From Brachybacterium fresconis (GTDB lineage Bacteria > Actinomycetota > Actinomycetes > Actinomycetales > Dermabacteraceae): a DNA stretch of 64,000 bases. The stretch's first letter is position 1. Every line of letters starts with the position of its first letter. The translations under genes and the position numbers were made by a program. The notes under the pieces were generated by a model that was given only the letters and a program-made list of their open reading frames with translations, was not told the origin of the DNA and searched no databases. The DNA lies in NCBI RefSeq assembly GCF_017876515.1, contig NZ_JAGIOC010000001.1, positions 1,488,001-1,552,000 on the forward strand. Reading direction: 5' to 3'. Shown in pieces: positions 1 to 9,142 of this stretch.

Positions 1-23
1 GGCGGCGCGGTCACGGCATTCAT
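1..23 (-). CDS. Start of a downstream gene, probably response regulator (partial)
   Basis: Only the first codons are in the window (M-N-A-V-T-A-P). The ATG overlaps the TGA of the histidine kinase in an ATGA junction, the usual sign of translational coupling. A LuxR-type response regulator is the expected partner of a HisKA_3 kinase in this position. That identity is inferred from context only, because no diagnostic residues are visible. Confidence 0.4.
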
Positions 24-1198
24 GGGGTCGTCCCCTCCCCCGTCGGCACGCTCACGCCGAGCCGGAATCCGCCCTCGGTGTGGTCGGCGGCGAGCACGCC
101 GTCCAGCAGTTCGGCGCGCTCGCGCAGACCGGACAGTCCGGAGCCGGGCCGCGTCGGTCCCCTCTCCTGCTGTCGTCCTGGATCGGCGCGTCCGCGCGCG
201 CTGCCGTCGTCGGTGATCTCCACCGTGGCCTCGCCCCCGTCGGACTCCACGAGGATCGTGACGGTCCGGGCGCGGGCGTGGCGCAGGATGTTGGTCGTCC
301 CCTCTCGCACCACCCAGGCGAACAGTCGATCCACGGCCGGCGGCAGCGCGGGGGCGTCCGCGGTCACCTCGACCTGCACCCCGGCGTCGGTCAGGGCGGC
401 GTCGGCGGCCTCCAGCTCATCCTCCAGGGTGACCTCCCGGTAGCCGGCGACTGCCTGGCGCACCTCGCCCAGGGCGGTGCGGCCGATCTCCTCGATGCCC
501 TGGGCGTGCTCGCCGGCCGCGGCCGGGTCGACGGGGACGAAGCGTCGCACCGCCTCGGCTTTCACGACGATCAGGGACAGCGTGTGTCCGAGCAGGTCGT
601 GGAGGTCGCGGGAGAAGCGTTCGCGCTCCTCGACGACGGCGGTGCGGGCGAGACGTCCCTGCGTCGCACGGAGGGCCGCTGCGGTCTCGGCGAGGACATC
701 GATCAGGTGGGCGCTGATGCCCGCCATGTACGTCACGACGGCGAAGACCAGGGCGTCGGCGAGAGAGCCGGTGGTGAATCCTGCGGCGACGGCACCGCTG
801 ACGGCGAGGCCGCCGACGAATCCCATCGCCGTCCGGCGCCGGATCCCGACGGCCATCCCGAGGGCCAGCAGCGGGTAGAGGAAGACCTGGTGCTCGCTCC
901 AGAGGACCTGATATCCGGCCACCATCACGGTGGAGGCGGCGACCAGCACCTCCGTGCGCCGGCCAGGACCGAGCCGATCTCGCGCCAGAGTCGTCGCGAG
1001 GTGCGCGGCGGCGAGGAGCAGCAGGGCCAGCAGCTGCCCGGGATGCCCGTCCTGGATCGTGCCGACGATCGGGGCGAGCAGCAGGAGGGGCGACCATGCC
1101 AGGGCGTACCAGGGTACGGGGCGACGGGCGATCAGCGGCAGGACGTGCTCGTCGCAGTGGTTCGGTGCCGGCGGCGCGGGATGGACGACGGTGCTCAT
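20..1198 (-). CDS. Sensor histidine kinase, HisKA_3 (NarL/DesK-type) class
   Basis: A 392-residue membrane sensor kinase that would autophosphorylate and pass phosphate to a response regulator. The N-terminal ~165 residues hold several hydrophobic membrane segments. The dimerisation/H-box follows with RDLHDLLGHTLSLI (His about residue 200). The C-terminus carries an HATPase domain with a G-box-like GSGLSGLRER. The start at 1198 is chosen because it overlaps the stop of the upstream DUF6069-like gene as ATGA and gives a sensible N-terminus; a longer open frame upstream is Arg-rich shadow. It lies between a small membrane protein and the probable regulator, so the three form one operon. The signal sensed is unknown. 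Confidence 0.88.
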   Translation of the reverse strand: MSTVVHPAPPAPNHCDEHVLPLIARRPVPWYALAWSPLLLLAPIVGTIQDGHPGQLLALLLLAAAHLATTLARDRLGPGRRTEVLVAASTVMVAGYQVLWSEHQVFLYPLLALGMAVGIRRRTAMGFVGGLAVSGAVAAGFTTGSLADALVFAVVTYMAGISAHLIDVLAETAAALRATQGRLARTAVVEERERFSRDLHDLLGHTLSLIVVKAEAVRRFVPVDPAAAGEHAQGIEEIGRTALGEVRQAVAGYREVTLEDELEAADAALTDAGVQVEVTADAPALPPAVDRLFAWVVREGTTNILRHARARTVTILVESDGGEATVEITDDGSARGRADPGRQQERGPTRPGSGLSGLRERAELLDGVLAADHTEGGFRLGVSVPTGEGTTP

Positions 1199-1653
1199 GA
1201 TGCCTCCGCGGTCACGGTACGCCCGGCCGCGGACCGCGGCACGGCACTTCGGCGGAGCCCGAGGATCAGCACCGTCCCGACCAGCAGGTGCATCCCCTCG
1301 AGAACCAGCAGAACGCCTCCGGCGGCACCGGAGACGACCGGCCCGATCAGGGACAGGACGAGAACGAGGATGCCGAGCCGGGTCCATCGCGCCCGTCCAC
1401 CGGGTCGTCGGCCCAGCAGTGCCAGCAGCAGCCACGCTGCCGCGCCGCCCAGCAGGGCGGCTGCCGTGACGGAGCCCGGTCCGACGCTCTGCCCGGCGCC
1501 GGGCACCTCGAGGGGGAGCCCGCCCAGCGCCGTGGCCGCGCCCCGGACCAGCAGGCCGACGGCGACGGCCGCCCCGAGCGCGGCGACGGCGGGGCCCGGC
1601 CGCACCCGGTGTCCGATCGATGCGGTGTCGGGGGTGGTCGAGGTGCTGTGCAT
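1195..1653 (-). CDS. Small four-helix membrane protein, DUF6069-like
   Basis: A 152-residue protein with about four hydrophobic stretches and Gly/Ala-rich loops, resembling the DUF6069 membrane proteins that accompany two-component systems in actinobacteria. A purine-rich CAGGAG lies just before the ATG. Its stop overlaps the kinase start, so it is probably co-translated and may be part of the sensing unit. The family assignment is from recall of composition and length. No catalytic residues are visible. Confidence 0.6.
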   Translation of the reverse strand: MHSTSTTPDTASIGHRVRPGPAVAALGAAVAVGLLVRGAATALGGLPLEVPGAGQSVGPGSVTAAALLGGAAAWLLLALLGRRPGGRARWTRLGILVLVLSLIGPVVSGAAGGVLLVLEGMHLLVGTVLILGLRRSAVPRSAAGRTVTAEAS

Positions 1654-1848
1654 GGCGCGCTCCTGGCGTCGAGGGAGCCATCGGTCCCCGATGGCGTGAT
1701 CGACGCTACGGAGCCGGACAGTCGACCGGCAGAGTCGGCTGTACTCACCTCAGCAGGACATTCGTCCTGCGGGTGGCGCCGGCGCCGGCGCAGGCATCAG
1801 GGCGTCAGGGCGTCAGGGGAAGCCCCGCAGCCGGCGCGGGCGGCTCGG

Positions 1849-2742
1849 CTACTTCACGTCCTGGCCCATGGTGGAGACCATGGTGGTGGAGGTGACCGGG
1901 GCGGTGGCGCCGCCGGTCCGGGAGGACAGGGTGCCGGCGAGCTTCGTGGCCAGCCAGGTCAGGATGTAGTTGATGACGATGAAGATCACCGCCGCGACCA
2001 CGAGGGTCTGGAGGATGTTCGAGTACCCGGAGCCGAGCTGCCGGGAATACTGCAGCAGCTCGTAGAAGCCGATCAGGAACCCCAGGGCCGAGTCCTTCAG
2101 GATCACCACGAACTGGCTCAGCAGCGACGGCAGCATCGCCGTGAGGGCCTGCGGCACCTCGACGACCCGCAGGGACTGGTTGCGCGTCATGCCGACGGCG
2201 GCCGCGGCCTCGCGCTGCCCCTTGGGCAGGGACTTCACGCCCGCCCGGATGAGCTCAGCGATCACGGCGCCGTTGTAGACCGTCAGTCCCACGATGACCG
2301 CAAAGTAGGCGGAGTCCTCCGAGGCGATCAGACCCGTGGGGGCGATCCGGCGGGAGATGAAGAAGTACAGGAAGAACATCATCACCAGCACCGGAACGGC
2401 GCGGAAGAACTCCACGACGACGCCGGAGGCTCCGCGGATGATGGCGAACGGGGCCAGGCGGAGGAAGCCGAAGACCAGACCGAAGACCATCGCCGTCACG
2501 ACGGCGATCCCCGAGGACTGCAGGGTGAACTGCAGGCCGGGCAGGTAGTAGTTGGCCCAGGCGTTGCCGTTCAGCGCGTTCGCCCACTGGTTCGGAGCCA
2601 GCTGGCCTTGTCGGTCCAGCTGCAGCAGCACCAGCGCCGCGACCACGAGGACGCCCGCCAGGGCGATCAGATTCGCGACCAGGACGGTGCGCTTGGCCCG
2701 CGGGCCGGGCGCGTCGAACAGGATGCCGGGCGCGGCGCTCAT
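1849..2742 (-). CDS. gluD: Glutamate ABC transporter permease GluD
   Basis: A 297-residue inner-membrane permease of the polar amino acid (HAAT) family. The core holds the EAA-loop pattern (GQREAAAAVGMTRNQSLRVVEVPQA) typical of subunits that dock on the ATPase. The start overlaps the gluC stop as ATGA, so both permeases are made together. It is last in gluA-gluB-gluC-gluD, the usual corynebacterial-type order. It is slightly longer at the C-terminus (Thr/Ser-rich tail) than a minimal permease. Glutamate as substrate is inferred from the operon as a whole. Confidence 0.9.
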   Translation of the reverse strand: MSAAPGILFDAPGPRAKRTVLVANLIALAGVLVVAALVLLQLDRQGQLAPNQWANALNGNAWANYYLPGLQFTLQSSGIAVVTAMVFGLVFGFLRLAPFAIIRGASGVVVEFFRAVPVLVMMFFLYFFISRRIAPTGLIASEDSAYFAVIVGLTVYNGAVIAELIRAGVKSLPKGQREAAAAVGMTRNQSLRVVEVPQALTAMLPSLLSQFVVILKDSALGFLIGFYELLQYSRQLGSGYSNILQTLVVAAVIFIVINYILTWLATKLAGTLSSRTGGATAPVTSTTMVSTMGQDVK

Positions 2743-3413
2743 CGTGCCACCGCCAGCTTGTCGGAGAGCCAGGTCGTCACGATGCCCATCGGGATCACCA
2801 GGATGCAGAAGCCGATCGCGATCGTGAGGAAGATGTAGATCATCAGGTTCGGATTGAACTCGATCATGGTGCTCATCAGGCCGGATGCCTCCGCCACGGA
2901 GGCCGCGGCGGCGACCGTGGTGTTCTTGGTCAGGGCGATCAGCGTGTTGCCCAGCGGCGTGACCGCTCCGCGCAGCGCCTGGGGCAGCACCACGATCCGG
3001 GCAGCCGGGAGGAAGGTCAGCCCGATGGCGCGTGCGGCCTCGACCTGCCCCAGCGGCACCGTGTTGACGCCGGAGCGGATCGCCTCGCAGACGAACGAGG
3101 CGTGGTAGAGCGACAGCGCGATCACGGCGTAGGTGAAGAAGTTCAGGTCGAAGTCCGAGAAGAACTCGACCTTCAGCTGCCCCCAGACGGCGAGGACGCC
3201 GAGCACCATGATGATCGTCAGCGGCGTATTGCGGACGATGTTGATGTATGCGGTGCCGATGGTGCGGAACGAGGCCACCGGGGAGATCCGGAACAGGGCC
3301 AGGATCGTGCCCAGGATGAACGAGCCGACGGCGGCCAGCAGCATCAGCTTGATGTTCATCCAGAAGGCGCCGAGCACGTCGTATTCGGCGAAGAGTTCTA
3401 TGAATCCGTTCAT
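2739..3413 (-). CDS. gluC: Glutamate ABC transporter permease GluC
   Basis: A 224-residue HAAT-family permease of normal length, with five or so membrane helices. The EAA loop (GQVEAARAIGLTFLPAARIVVLPQA) is in the second half. It pairs with GluD to form the channel. It lies 168 bp downstream of gluB, and that gap holds a strong hairpin and 18 bp repeats. This suggests that gluC and gluD are expressed at a lower level than the binding protein. Confidence 0.9.
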   Translation of the reverse strand: MNGFIELFAEYDVLGAFWMNIKLMLLAAVGSFILGTILALFRISPVASFRTIGTAYINIVRNTPLTIIMVLGVLAVWGQLKVEFFSDFDLNFFTYAVIALSLYHASFVCEAIRSGVNTVPLGQVEAARAIGLTFLPAARIVVLPQALRGAVTPLGNTLIALTKNTTVAAAASVAEASGLMSTMIEFNPNLMIYIFLTIAIGFCILVIPMGIVTTWLSDKLAVAR

Positions 3414-3482
3414 GCGCTTCCTGTCTCGGTGGCCGTCGGCCGGGTGGAATGCACCGGCCGATCGCCGACGGAGGACGAGGGC

Positions 3483-3510
3483 GGCGGGCCGGGCCTGCGC
3501 TCGGCCCGCC
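3483..3510 (-). terminator. Hairpin between gluB and gluC (partial terminator/attenuator)
   Basis: Perfect 9 bp arms (GGCGGGCCG / CGGCCCGCC) enclose a 10 nt loop, about 70 nt after the gluB stop. There is no U-tract. In binding-protein operons such stems often stabilise the upstream mRNA or reduce read-through, giving an excess of binding protein over permease. The role here is inferred. Confidence 0.5.
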
Positions 3511-3520
3511 TCCTCATGGG

Positions 3521-3592
3521 GTCCGGCTCGGTCGCCCGGTCCGGCTCGGTCGTCCGGTCCGGCTCGGTCGTCCGGTCCGGCTCAGTCGTCGC
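3521..3592. repeat. Four tandem 18 bp repeats across the gluB 3' end
   Basis: Four consecutive 18 bp units, of the form GTCCGGCTCGGTCGTCCG with few changes, run from the intergenic hairpin into the gluB stop codon. The last unit contains the TGA and the Asp-Asp end of GluB. The array is likely to vary in copy number through replication slippage. Confidence 0.85.
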
Positions 3593-4460
3593 AGGATTCG
3601 AGCTCGGACTCCGGACCGGTGTTCAGCTCCTCATCGGGGGTGTAGCCGGTGCCCTCCGTGGCCGTGTCCAGGGCCTCCTGCCAGGCTCCCTCGTCCTTCA
3701 TCTTCGTGATCGCCTCGTTGATCGCCTCGCACTGGTCCGAGCCGGTGGGGATACCGACTCCGTAGCGCTCGACCGTGAACGCGTTGCCGACGACCTCGAA
3801 CTTCCCGGCGTTCTCCGGGGTCGCGGCCAGACCGGCCAGGATGATGTCATCGGTGGTCACGGCGTCGACCTGACCGGACTCGAGGTAGGTCACGCACTCG
3901 GCATAGCCGCCCTGCTCCACGAGCTCCACGCCCTCGGAGTAGTCGTCCTTGATCGCCTGGGCGGAGGTGGACCCCGTGACCGAGCAGAGGTTCTTGCCGT
4001 CCAGGGTCTCGGGGCCGGTGATGTCCGACTCGCCCGCGCGGACCAGCAGGTCCTGGCCGGCCACGAAGTAGGGACCGGCGAAGTCCACCCGCTCGTCCCG
4101 CTCGGGAGTGATGGAGTAGCTCGCGAGGATCATGTCGACCTCGCCGCCCTCCAGGGCGTTCTCGCGGTTCGCCGACGGGGTCTGGACCCATTCGATGTCG
4201 TCCTCGGCATACCCGAGCTCGCCGGCGACGTACTTGGCCACCTCGACGTCGAAACCGACCGGGTCGCTGTCGCCCTCGCGGAAGCCCAGGCCGGGCTGGT
4301 CGTACTTGATGCCGATGCGGACGGTGTCGCCGCCGCCTTCGCCACCGCCACCACCGCCGTCGGCGCCGTCGCCGCCGCCGGATTGGGACGGGGAGCAGGC
4401 GGTCATGACGAGAACGGTCGAGGCGGCCAGCGCCGCCGCGGAGAGAAGCTTCTTGCGCAT
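3582..4460 (-). CDS. gluB: Glutamate-binding lipoprotein GluB
   Basis: A 292-residue extracellular solute-binding protein (SBP_bac_3 family). The N-terminus MRKKLLSAAALAAST is a signal peptide ending in a lipobox (VMTAC) at about residues 22-26, so it is a lipoprotein tethered to the membrane. A Gly/Asp linker follows, then the two-lobed ligand domain with motifs such as GFDVEVAKYVA. The start at 4460 is set by the signal peptide and a TGGAGGAACG ribosome site. It sits between gluA and gluC and feeds the permeases. Confidence 0.92.
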   Translation of the reverse strand: MRKKLLSAAALAASTVLVMTACSPSQSGGGDGADGGGGGGEGGGDTVRIGIKYDQPGLGFREGDSDPVGFDVEVAKYVAGELGYAEDDIEWVQTPSANRENALEGGEVDMILASYSITPERDERVDFAGPYFVAGQDLLVRAGESDITGPETLDGKNLCSVTGSTSAQAIKDDYSEGVELVEQGGYAECVTYLESGQVDAVTTDDIILAGLAATPENAGKFEVVGNAFTVERYGVGIPTGSDQCEAINEAITKMKDEGAWQEALDTATEGTGYTPDEELNTGPESELESCDD

Positions 4461-4503
4461 CGTTCCTCCAGTGGTGAGGGGTGGGTGGTGAGGTGTGCTG
4501 CGG

Positions 4504-5298
4504 TCAGTGCGCCAGGATCTTCCCGAGGAAGTTCTTGGCGCGTTCGTGCTGCGGATCCGTGAAGAAGGATTCGGGGTCGGTGTCCTCCAGGACGCGCCCC
4601 TCATCCATGAAGACGACGCGGTCACCGGCCTGGCGGGCGAACCCCATCTCGTGGGTGACGACGACCATGGTCATGCCCTCCTTGGCCAGCTGGACCATGA
4701 CGTCCAGGACCTCCTGGACCATCTCCGGATCCAGCGCCGAGGTCGGCTCATCGAACAGCATGACCTTGGGCTTCATCGCCAGGGCGCGAGCGATGGCGAC
4801 GCGCTGCTGCTGACCGCCGGAGAGCTCGGCGGGCATCTTCTTGGCCTGCTGGGCGACGCCGACGCGCTCCAGCAGCGCCATGGCCTCCTGGGTGGCCTGG
4901 GCCTTCTTCAGGCCCTTGACCTTGATCGGCCCCACGGTGACGTTCTCCAGGATCGACTTGTGGGCGAACAGGTTGAAGGACTGGAACACCATGCCCACGT
5001 CGGCGCGCAGCTGAGCGAGGGCCTTGCCCTCCTCGGGCAGCGCCGTGCCGTCGATGCGGATGGTGCCGCCGTCGTCGATCGTCTCCAGCCGGTTGATGGT
5101 GCGGCACAGGGTGGACTTGCCCGAGCCCGACGGTCCGATCACGATCGCGACCTGACCCTCCGGGATGGTCAGGTCGATGTCGGTGAGGGCCTGGAACGAC
5201 CCGAAGTGCTTGTTGACATTCGTCAGTTCGACGAGCGGACGCTTCTCCGCTGGAGCGCCGGCAGGGGGACCCTCGGATCCCGGTGTGGTCTGCGTCAT
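4504..5298 (-). CDS. gluA: Glutamate ABC transporter ATPase GluA
   Basis: A 264-residue ATPase of the polar amino acid uptake group. It has Walker [10 protein letters not shown], signature [15 protein letters not shown], Walker [15 protein letters not shown] and the H-loop TH. An upstream in-frame ATG exists, but the start at 5298 fits better because a TATAGT hexamer lies 9 nt before it, suggesting a very short or absent 5' leader. First gene of gluABCD; gluB starts 43 bp downstream. Confidence 0.93.
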   Translation of the reverse strand: MTQTTPGSEGPPAGAPAEKRPLVELTNVNKHFGSFQALTDIDLTIPEGQVAIVIGPSGSGKSTLCRTINRLETIDDGGTIRIDGTALPEEGKALAQLRADVGMVFQSFNLFAHKSILENVTVGPIKVKGLKKAQATQEAMALLERVGVAQQAKKMPAELSGGQQQRVAIARALAMKPKVMLFDEPTSALDPEMVQEVLDVMVQLAKEGMTMVVVTHEMGFARQAGDRVVFMDEGRVLEDTDPESFFTDPQHERAKNFLGKILAH

Positions 5299-5473
5299 AG
5301 CGCTGAGACTATAGGGTCGCCGCGGCCATTCCTCGTGGTCTCCGGACACTTGATCAAATCGTTGTCTGCTCAGGTGAGGTCTTCTGCCCGAGTGGAATTG
5401 TCTGTTCGGGTGGATCCGGGGCCGGGCCGCTCCTGGACCGGGCGCCCTTCCGGGCGCGGCCGGTCCGGTCGGG

Positions 5474-6511
5474 TCAGGCGCCGGGATCCGCCGCCGCGCG
5501 CAGCATCCTGCTCGCGGTCGCCGTGACGAGGTCCCGGAGCTCCCCCGGGTGGTCGATCCTCACCGTGCAGTCCAGCACCGCGAGCAGCGCGGGGATCCAG
5601 TCGAGGTGCTCGGCGTGGATCTCGGCCCGGTACCAGGGCAGGCCGCCCTCGCCGTCGACGTCGGCCTCGCCCTCGCCCTCGAGGTCGGCAGGGGGGTCCA
5701 GCCGTTCCAGCCGGGCCACGGTGGATGGAAGATGGGCGCGCAGGTGGTCCTCGGTCGCCCGCAGCCGCAGCACGACCTGCCAGCGGTAGTCCGCCGCGAC
5801 GAAGTGCTCGATGAGACGATCCGTGGGGTCGGCCCGGTCGCCGGCGGCGGGGTCGGCTGGGGGCGAGGGCGCGAAGGTGCCGGGAAGCGTGCGCGCGGTG
5901 CGGATCCGATCGAGCCGGAACGTCTTCTCCTGCTGCGCGTCCGGGTCGAGCGCCAGCAGGTACCACCGGCGTGCGTGCGCGACCACGCCGGAGGGATGGA
6001 CGGTGCGCCGCGACGGCTCCCCCGTGCGGTTCCGGTACCGCACCTCGAGGGGGCGCCGGTGGGTCACGGCCTCGGCCAGGGTCAGCATCACGGCGGGGTC
6101 GGGGACGTGGCTCGGCTGCTCGTCGCGACGCGAGATAGTCCCGAGGACGTCGTCGACCCGGTGCGCGTCCTGCGCCGGCAGGGCCCGGCGGATCTTGGAC
6201 AGCGCGGTCTGCGCGGTCAGATCCGGATCGTCGGAGGCCGCCTGCGCTCCGGCGAGCCCGACGAGGACGGCGACCGCTTCCTCGCTGCTGAACATCAGCG
6301 GCAGCACCCGTCGGCCCGGCGCGAGGCGGTATCCGCCGTAGCGGCCTCGCAACGATTCGACGGGCAGCCCGAGGTCGACCAGGCGGGCGACGTCGCGGCG
6401 CACCGTCCGCTCATCGACGCCCAGGCGCTCGACCAGCTCGGAGACCGTGCACACGGGCACGGACTGCAGCGCCTCCAGCAGCTGCAGCGCTCGCGCCGTC
6501 GGGTCCGTCAT
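5474..6511 (-). CDS. WYL-domain transcriptional regulator (YafY/DeoR-like HTH)
   Basis: A 345-residue regulator. The N-terminal winged HTH (about residues 5-60) contains the pattern [13 protein letters not shown]. The central and C-terminal parts match the WYL and WCX architecture, with a motif RRWYLLALD around residue 180. Such proteins bind DNA upstream of a neighbouring gene and sense a ligand through the WYL fold. It is divergent from a VOC protein and a 10+10 bp inverted repeat lies between them, so it probably represses both itself and its neighbour. The start at 6511 follows the HTH. The effector is unknown. Confidence 0.85.
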   Translation of the reverse strand: MTDPTARALQLLEALQSVPVCTVSELVERLGVDERTVRRDVARLVDLGLPVESLRGRYGGYRLAPGRRVLPLMFSSEEAVAVLVGLAGAQAASDDPDLTAQTALSKIRRALPAQDAHRVDDVLGTISRRDEQPSHVPDPAVMLTLAEAVTHRRPLEVRYRNRTGEPSRRTVHPSGVVAHARRWYLLALDPDAQQEKTFRLDRIRTARTLPGTFAPSPPADPAAGDRADPTDRLIEHFVAADYRWQVVLRLRATEDHLRAHLPSTVARLERLDPPADLEGEGEADVDGEGGLPWYRAEIHAEHLDWIPALLAVLDCTVRIDHPGELRDLVTATASRMLRAAADPGA

Positions 6512-6527
6512 GACCCCATCATCCTCC

Positions 6528-6554
6528 GATACCGGGCAGGTATCGCCCGGTATC
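6528..6554. promoter_or_regulatory. Inverted-repeat operator between WYL regulator and VOC gene
   Basis: Perfect 10 bp arms GATACCGGGC and GCCCGGTATC, spaced by 7 nt, lie 17 bp upstream of the regulator ATG and 56 bp upstream of the VOC ATG. Placement over the divergent promoters and perfect symmetry point to the binding site of the adjacent WYL regulator. Confidence 0.75.
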
Positions 6555-6610
6555 TCCCTTACGGTCGCTCCGTGCCGGAGCCGCCGGCCGCACCACCCGA
6601 GGAGACGACC

Positions 6611-7015
6611 ATGCAGCTTGCCGCGACCCGCATCTTCACCGACGACGTGGACGCGCTCGTCGCGTTCTACGAGGGAGCCACCGGGATCGACGCCGCGCGG
6701 CCCCACCCGCTGTTCGCCGAGCTGCGCACCCCGTCGGGCACCCTGGCGATCGCCAGCACCTCCACGGTGCCCCTGCTCGGCGACGGTGCCGCCGCGGCCC
6801 GTGCCAACCGCAGCATCGCGTTGGACTTCCTCGTCGACGACGTCGACGCGACCTACCGGAGACTGCAGGGAGTCGTCGACGTCTTCGTCAACGAGCCGAC
6901 GACCATGCCCTGGGGCAACCGGTCCCTGCTGGCGAGGGACCCCGACGGCACCCTGATCAACTTCTTCGCCCCGGTCTCCGAGGTCGCCGGAGCAGACGTG
7001 CGGCTCGGGGCGTGA
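6611..7015 (+). CDS. VOC (glyoxalase/dioxygenase superfamily) protein
   Basis: A 134-residue single-module VOC protein. It begins with the typical ITHIFTDDVDALVAFYE-like beta-alpha unit (here AATRIFTDDVDALVAFYEG) and ends with DPDGTLINFF, the usual second-half signature. VOC proteins use a metal at the domain interface or act as drug-sequestering dimers; metal ligands cannot be assigned by eye. GAGGAG precedes the ATG. Divergent from the WYL regulator, which probably controls it. Substrate unknown. Confidence 0.8.
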   Translation: MQLAATRIFTDDVDALVAFYEGATGIDAARPHPLFAELRTPSGTLAIASTSTVPLLGDGAAAARANRSIALDFLVDDVDATYRRLQGVVDVFVNEPTTMPWGNRSLLARDPDGTLINFFAPVSEVAGADVRLGA

Positions 7016-7103
7016 GCGCGGGGCGAGCCTTCCGGTTTCCCTCCCCCGCATCCGAGGGCTATCACCACTGCGGCGGCCGACGGCCCTGCGTACCGTGGAG
7101 GGC

Positions 7104-7349
7104 ATGAGCACATTCTTCGACAGCATCCGCGGCATCGGCTTCCGACGGGGGCCGCGACGAGTCGCAGCCGGCATCGGCGGCGGCCTCGCCCAGCAGTTCG
7201 GGATCAACGTGTGGCTGGTGCGCGTCCTGGTCCTGGCGTCGTTCCTGCTCCCCGTGCTGGGAGTCGGGGCCTACGTCGCAGCCTGGATCCTGCTGCCCTG
7301 GCAGGACGGCCGCATCCCGCTGGAGCGCGCGATCGCGGGGCTGCGGTAA
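7104..7349 (+). CDS. PspC-domain small membrane protein
   Basis: An 81-residue protein whose core RVAAGIGGGLAQQFGINVWLVRVLVL and following hydrophobic helix VGAYVAAWILLPW match the PspC domain found in phage-shock-type and stress membrane proteins. An earlier GTG at 7095 is in frame. However, TACCGT sits exactly 7 nt before the ATG at 7104, the spacing seen at other apparently leaderless genes here. It stands alone, so its partner is unclear. Confidence 0.8.
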   Translation: MSTFFDSIRGIGFRRGPRRVAAGIGGGLAQQFGINVWLVRVLVLASFLLPVLGVGAYVAAWILLPWQDGRIPLERAIAGLR

Positions 7350-7412
7350 GAGGTCCCTGCCCCGTCATCCCCTCGTCACCAGGGCGTCATCCGGGCGGAG
7401 TTCACTGACCGG

Positions 7413-9050
7413 ATGGAACGCTCCTCGTCACCGAACCGCCGGGCCCTCCTCATGGGCGCTGCCGCCACGGCCCTGACCACTTCCCTGCCGGTCGCCGGGG
7501 CCGCCTCCGCCGCCCTGCCCCGCCCCGCGAGCCCGACGCCGTCGCGGCTGACGCTCCCGTCCGGTCTCCAGACCGGGGACGTCACCTCACGCTCCGCGGT
7601 GCTCTGGTCCCGCGCCTCGGGAGAGGGGCGGCTCCACGCCGTCCTGCACGCCCTCGACGCCGACGGCGAGCGCCTCACCGGCACCGGCCGTGGGCGCGGG
7701 AAGGGCCGCGGTCACAACGGGCGGCCGATCACCCTGCGCGGACCCTGGGCCACCGCGGAGACCGACTTCACCGCCCGGATCAGCGCGAACGGCCTCCCCG
7801 CCGGCACGGCCTTCGAGACCGAGCTGTTCTTCGAGGACGAGCACGGCGGGCGCAGCGAAGTCGGCACCGGGCGCTTCAGCACGGCCCCGGGCAAGCGGTC
7901 CGACGGAGCGCAGAGCTTCGTCTGGACCGCGGACACCGCCGGGCAGGGATACGGCATCAACCCCGACGTGGGCGGCATGTTCGGCTATGAGACGATGCGC
8001 GCCCTCGCCCCGGACTTCTTCCTCCATGCCGGCGACACCATCTACGCCGACGGCCCGATCGCCGAGACCCTCGAGGAGCCCGACGGCGCCGTGTGGCGCA
8101 ACGTCGTGACCGACGAGGTGACCAAGGTGGCCGAGACCCTGCAGGAGTTCCGCGGCCGCCACCGCTACAACCTCCTGGACGACAACATCCGCGCGATGTA
8201 CGCCGAGGTCCCCGTCATCGCCACCTGGGACGACCACGAGACCACCAACAACTGGTGGTCCGGCGAGGTGCTCACGGACGAGCAGTACACGGTCCGCGAC
8301 GTGGACACCCTGGCCGCCCGGGGCCGCCGCGCCTGGCAGGAGTACCAGCCGATCGCCGATGAGCGCGCCATGTCCCAGGGATCCGGCTTCGAGCCCGAGC
8401 GCATCTACCGCCGGATCGAGCGCGGCCCGGACCTGGACGTGTTCGTCCTCGACATGCGCACGCACAAGGGCGAGAACACCGACGGCATGGAGCAGCAGGC
8501 CACCGCGATCCTCGGCGAGGAGCAGCTGCAGTGGCTGCTGCGCGGGCTGAAGACCTCGAAGGCGACGTGGAAGGTGATCCTCGCCGACCTCCCGCTGGGC
8601 ATCGTGGTCCCCGATGGGGATGCGCAGGAGTCGATCTCCAACGCCGACAGCGGCGCGCCGCTGGGGCGCGAGCTCGAGCTGGCCCGCCTGCTCTCCGGGA
8701 TCAAGCACCAGAAGACCCGGAACGTCGTGTTCCTCACCGGCGACGTCCACTACTGCGCGGCCCACCACTATTCGCCGGAGCGGGCCGCGTTCACGGATTT
8801 CGATCCCTTCTGGGAGTTCGTGGCCGGCCCCATCAACGCCGGCTCCTTCGGACCCAACGAGATGGATCAGACCTTCGGGCCCCGCGTGGACTTCCAGAAG
8901 GCCGGCCCCGCGATGGGATCACCGCGGGACGGCACCGGCCAGTTCTTCGGCCGGGTCCAGATCGCCCCGCAGGGCGAGGAGTTCACCGTCGAGCTGATCG
9001 ACGCGAACGGCGACGTGCAGTACACCCGGACGCTGACGCCTCAGCTCTGA
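7413..9050 (+). CDS. phoD: Tat-exported alkaline phosphatase D (PhoD-like)
   Basis: A 545-residue secreted metallophosphatase. The N-terminus has a twin-arginine signal (NRRALLMG followed by a hydrophobic stretch and an Ala-rich cleavage region, residues 8-35). An N-terminal PhoD beta domain precedes the catalytic domain. Metal-site motifs include HAGDTIYADG (about 205), ATWDDHETTNNW (about 270) and LTGDVHYCAAH (about 440). It would hydrolyse phosphomono- or diesters outside the cell. Monocistronic. Length and order fit PhoD. Regulation by phosphate is likely, but no Pho box was identified. Confidence 0.9.
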   Translation: MERSSSPNRRALLMGAAATALTTSLPVAGAASAALPRPASPTPSRLTLPSGLQTGDVTSRSAVLWSRASGEGRLHAVLHALDADGERLTGTGRGRGKGRGHNGRPITLRGPWATAETDFTARISANGLPAGTAFETELFFEDEHGGRSEVGTGRFSTAPGKRSDGAQSFVWTADTAGQGYGINPDVGGMFGYETMRALAPDFFLHAGDTIYADGPIAETLEEPDGAVWRNVVTDEVTKVAETLQEFRGRHRYNLLDDNIRAMYAEVPVIATWDDHETTNNWWSGEVLTDEQYTVRDVDTLAARGRRAWQEYQPIADERAMSQGSGFEPERIYRRIERGPDLDVFVLDMRTHKGENTDGMEQQATAILGEEQLQWLLRGLKTSKATWKVILADLPLGIVVPDGDAQESISNADSGAPLGRELELARLLSGIKHQKTRNVVFLTGDVHYCAAHHYSPERAAFTDFDPFWEFVAGPINAGSFGPNEMDQTFGPRVDFQKAGPAMGSPRDGTGQFFGRVQIAPQGEEFTVELIDANGDVQYTRTLTPQL

Positions 9051-9142
9051 TGTCAGCCCGGCCCCGTCCCCGACGAGGCTCGGCCGGATACGGACCCGAG
9101 GTCCGGAACACCACCCACGCACCGCCGCGCGAGGCTCGCTGC

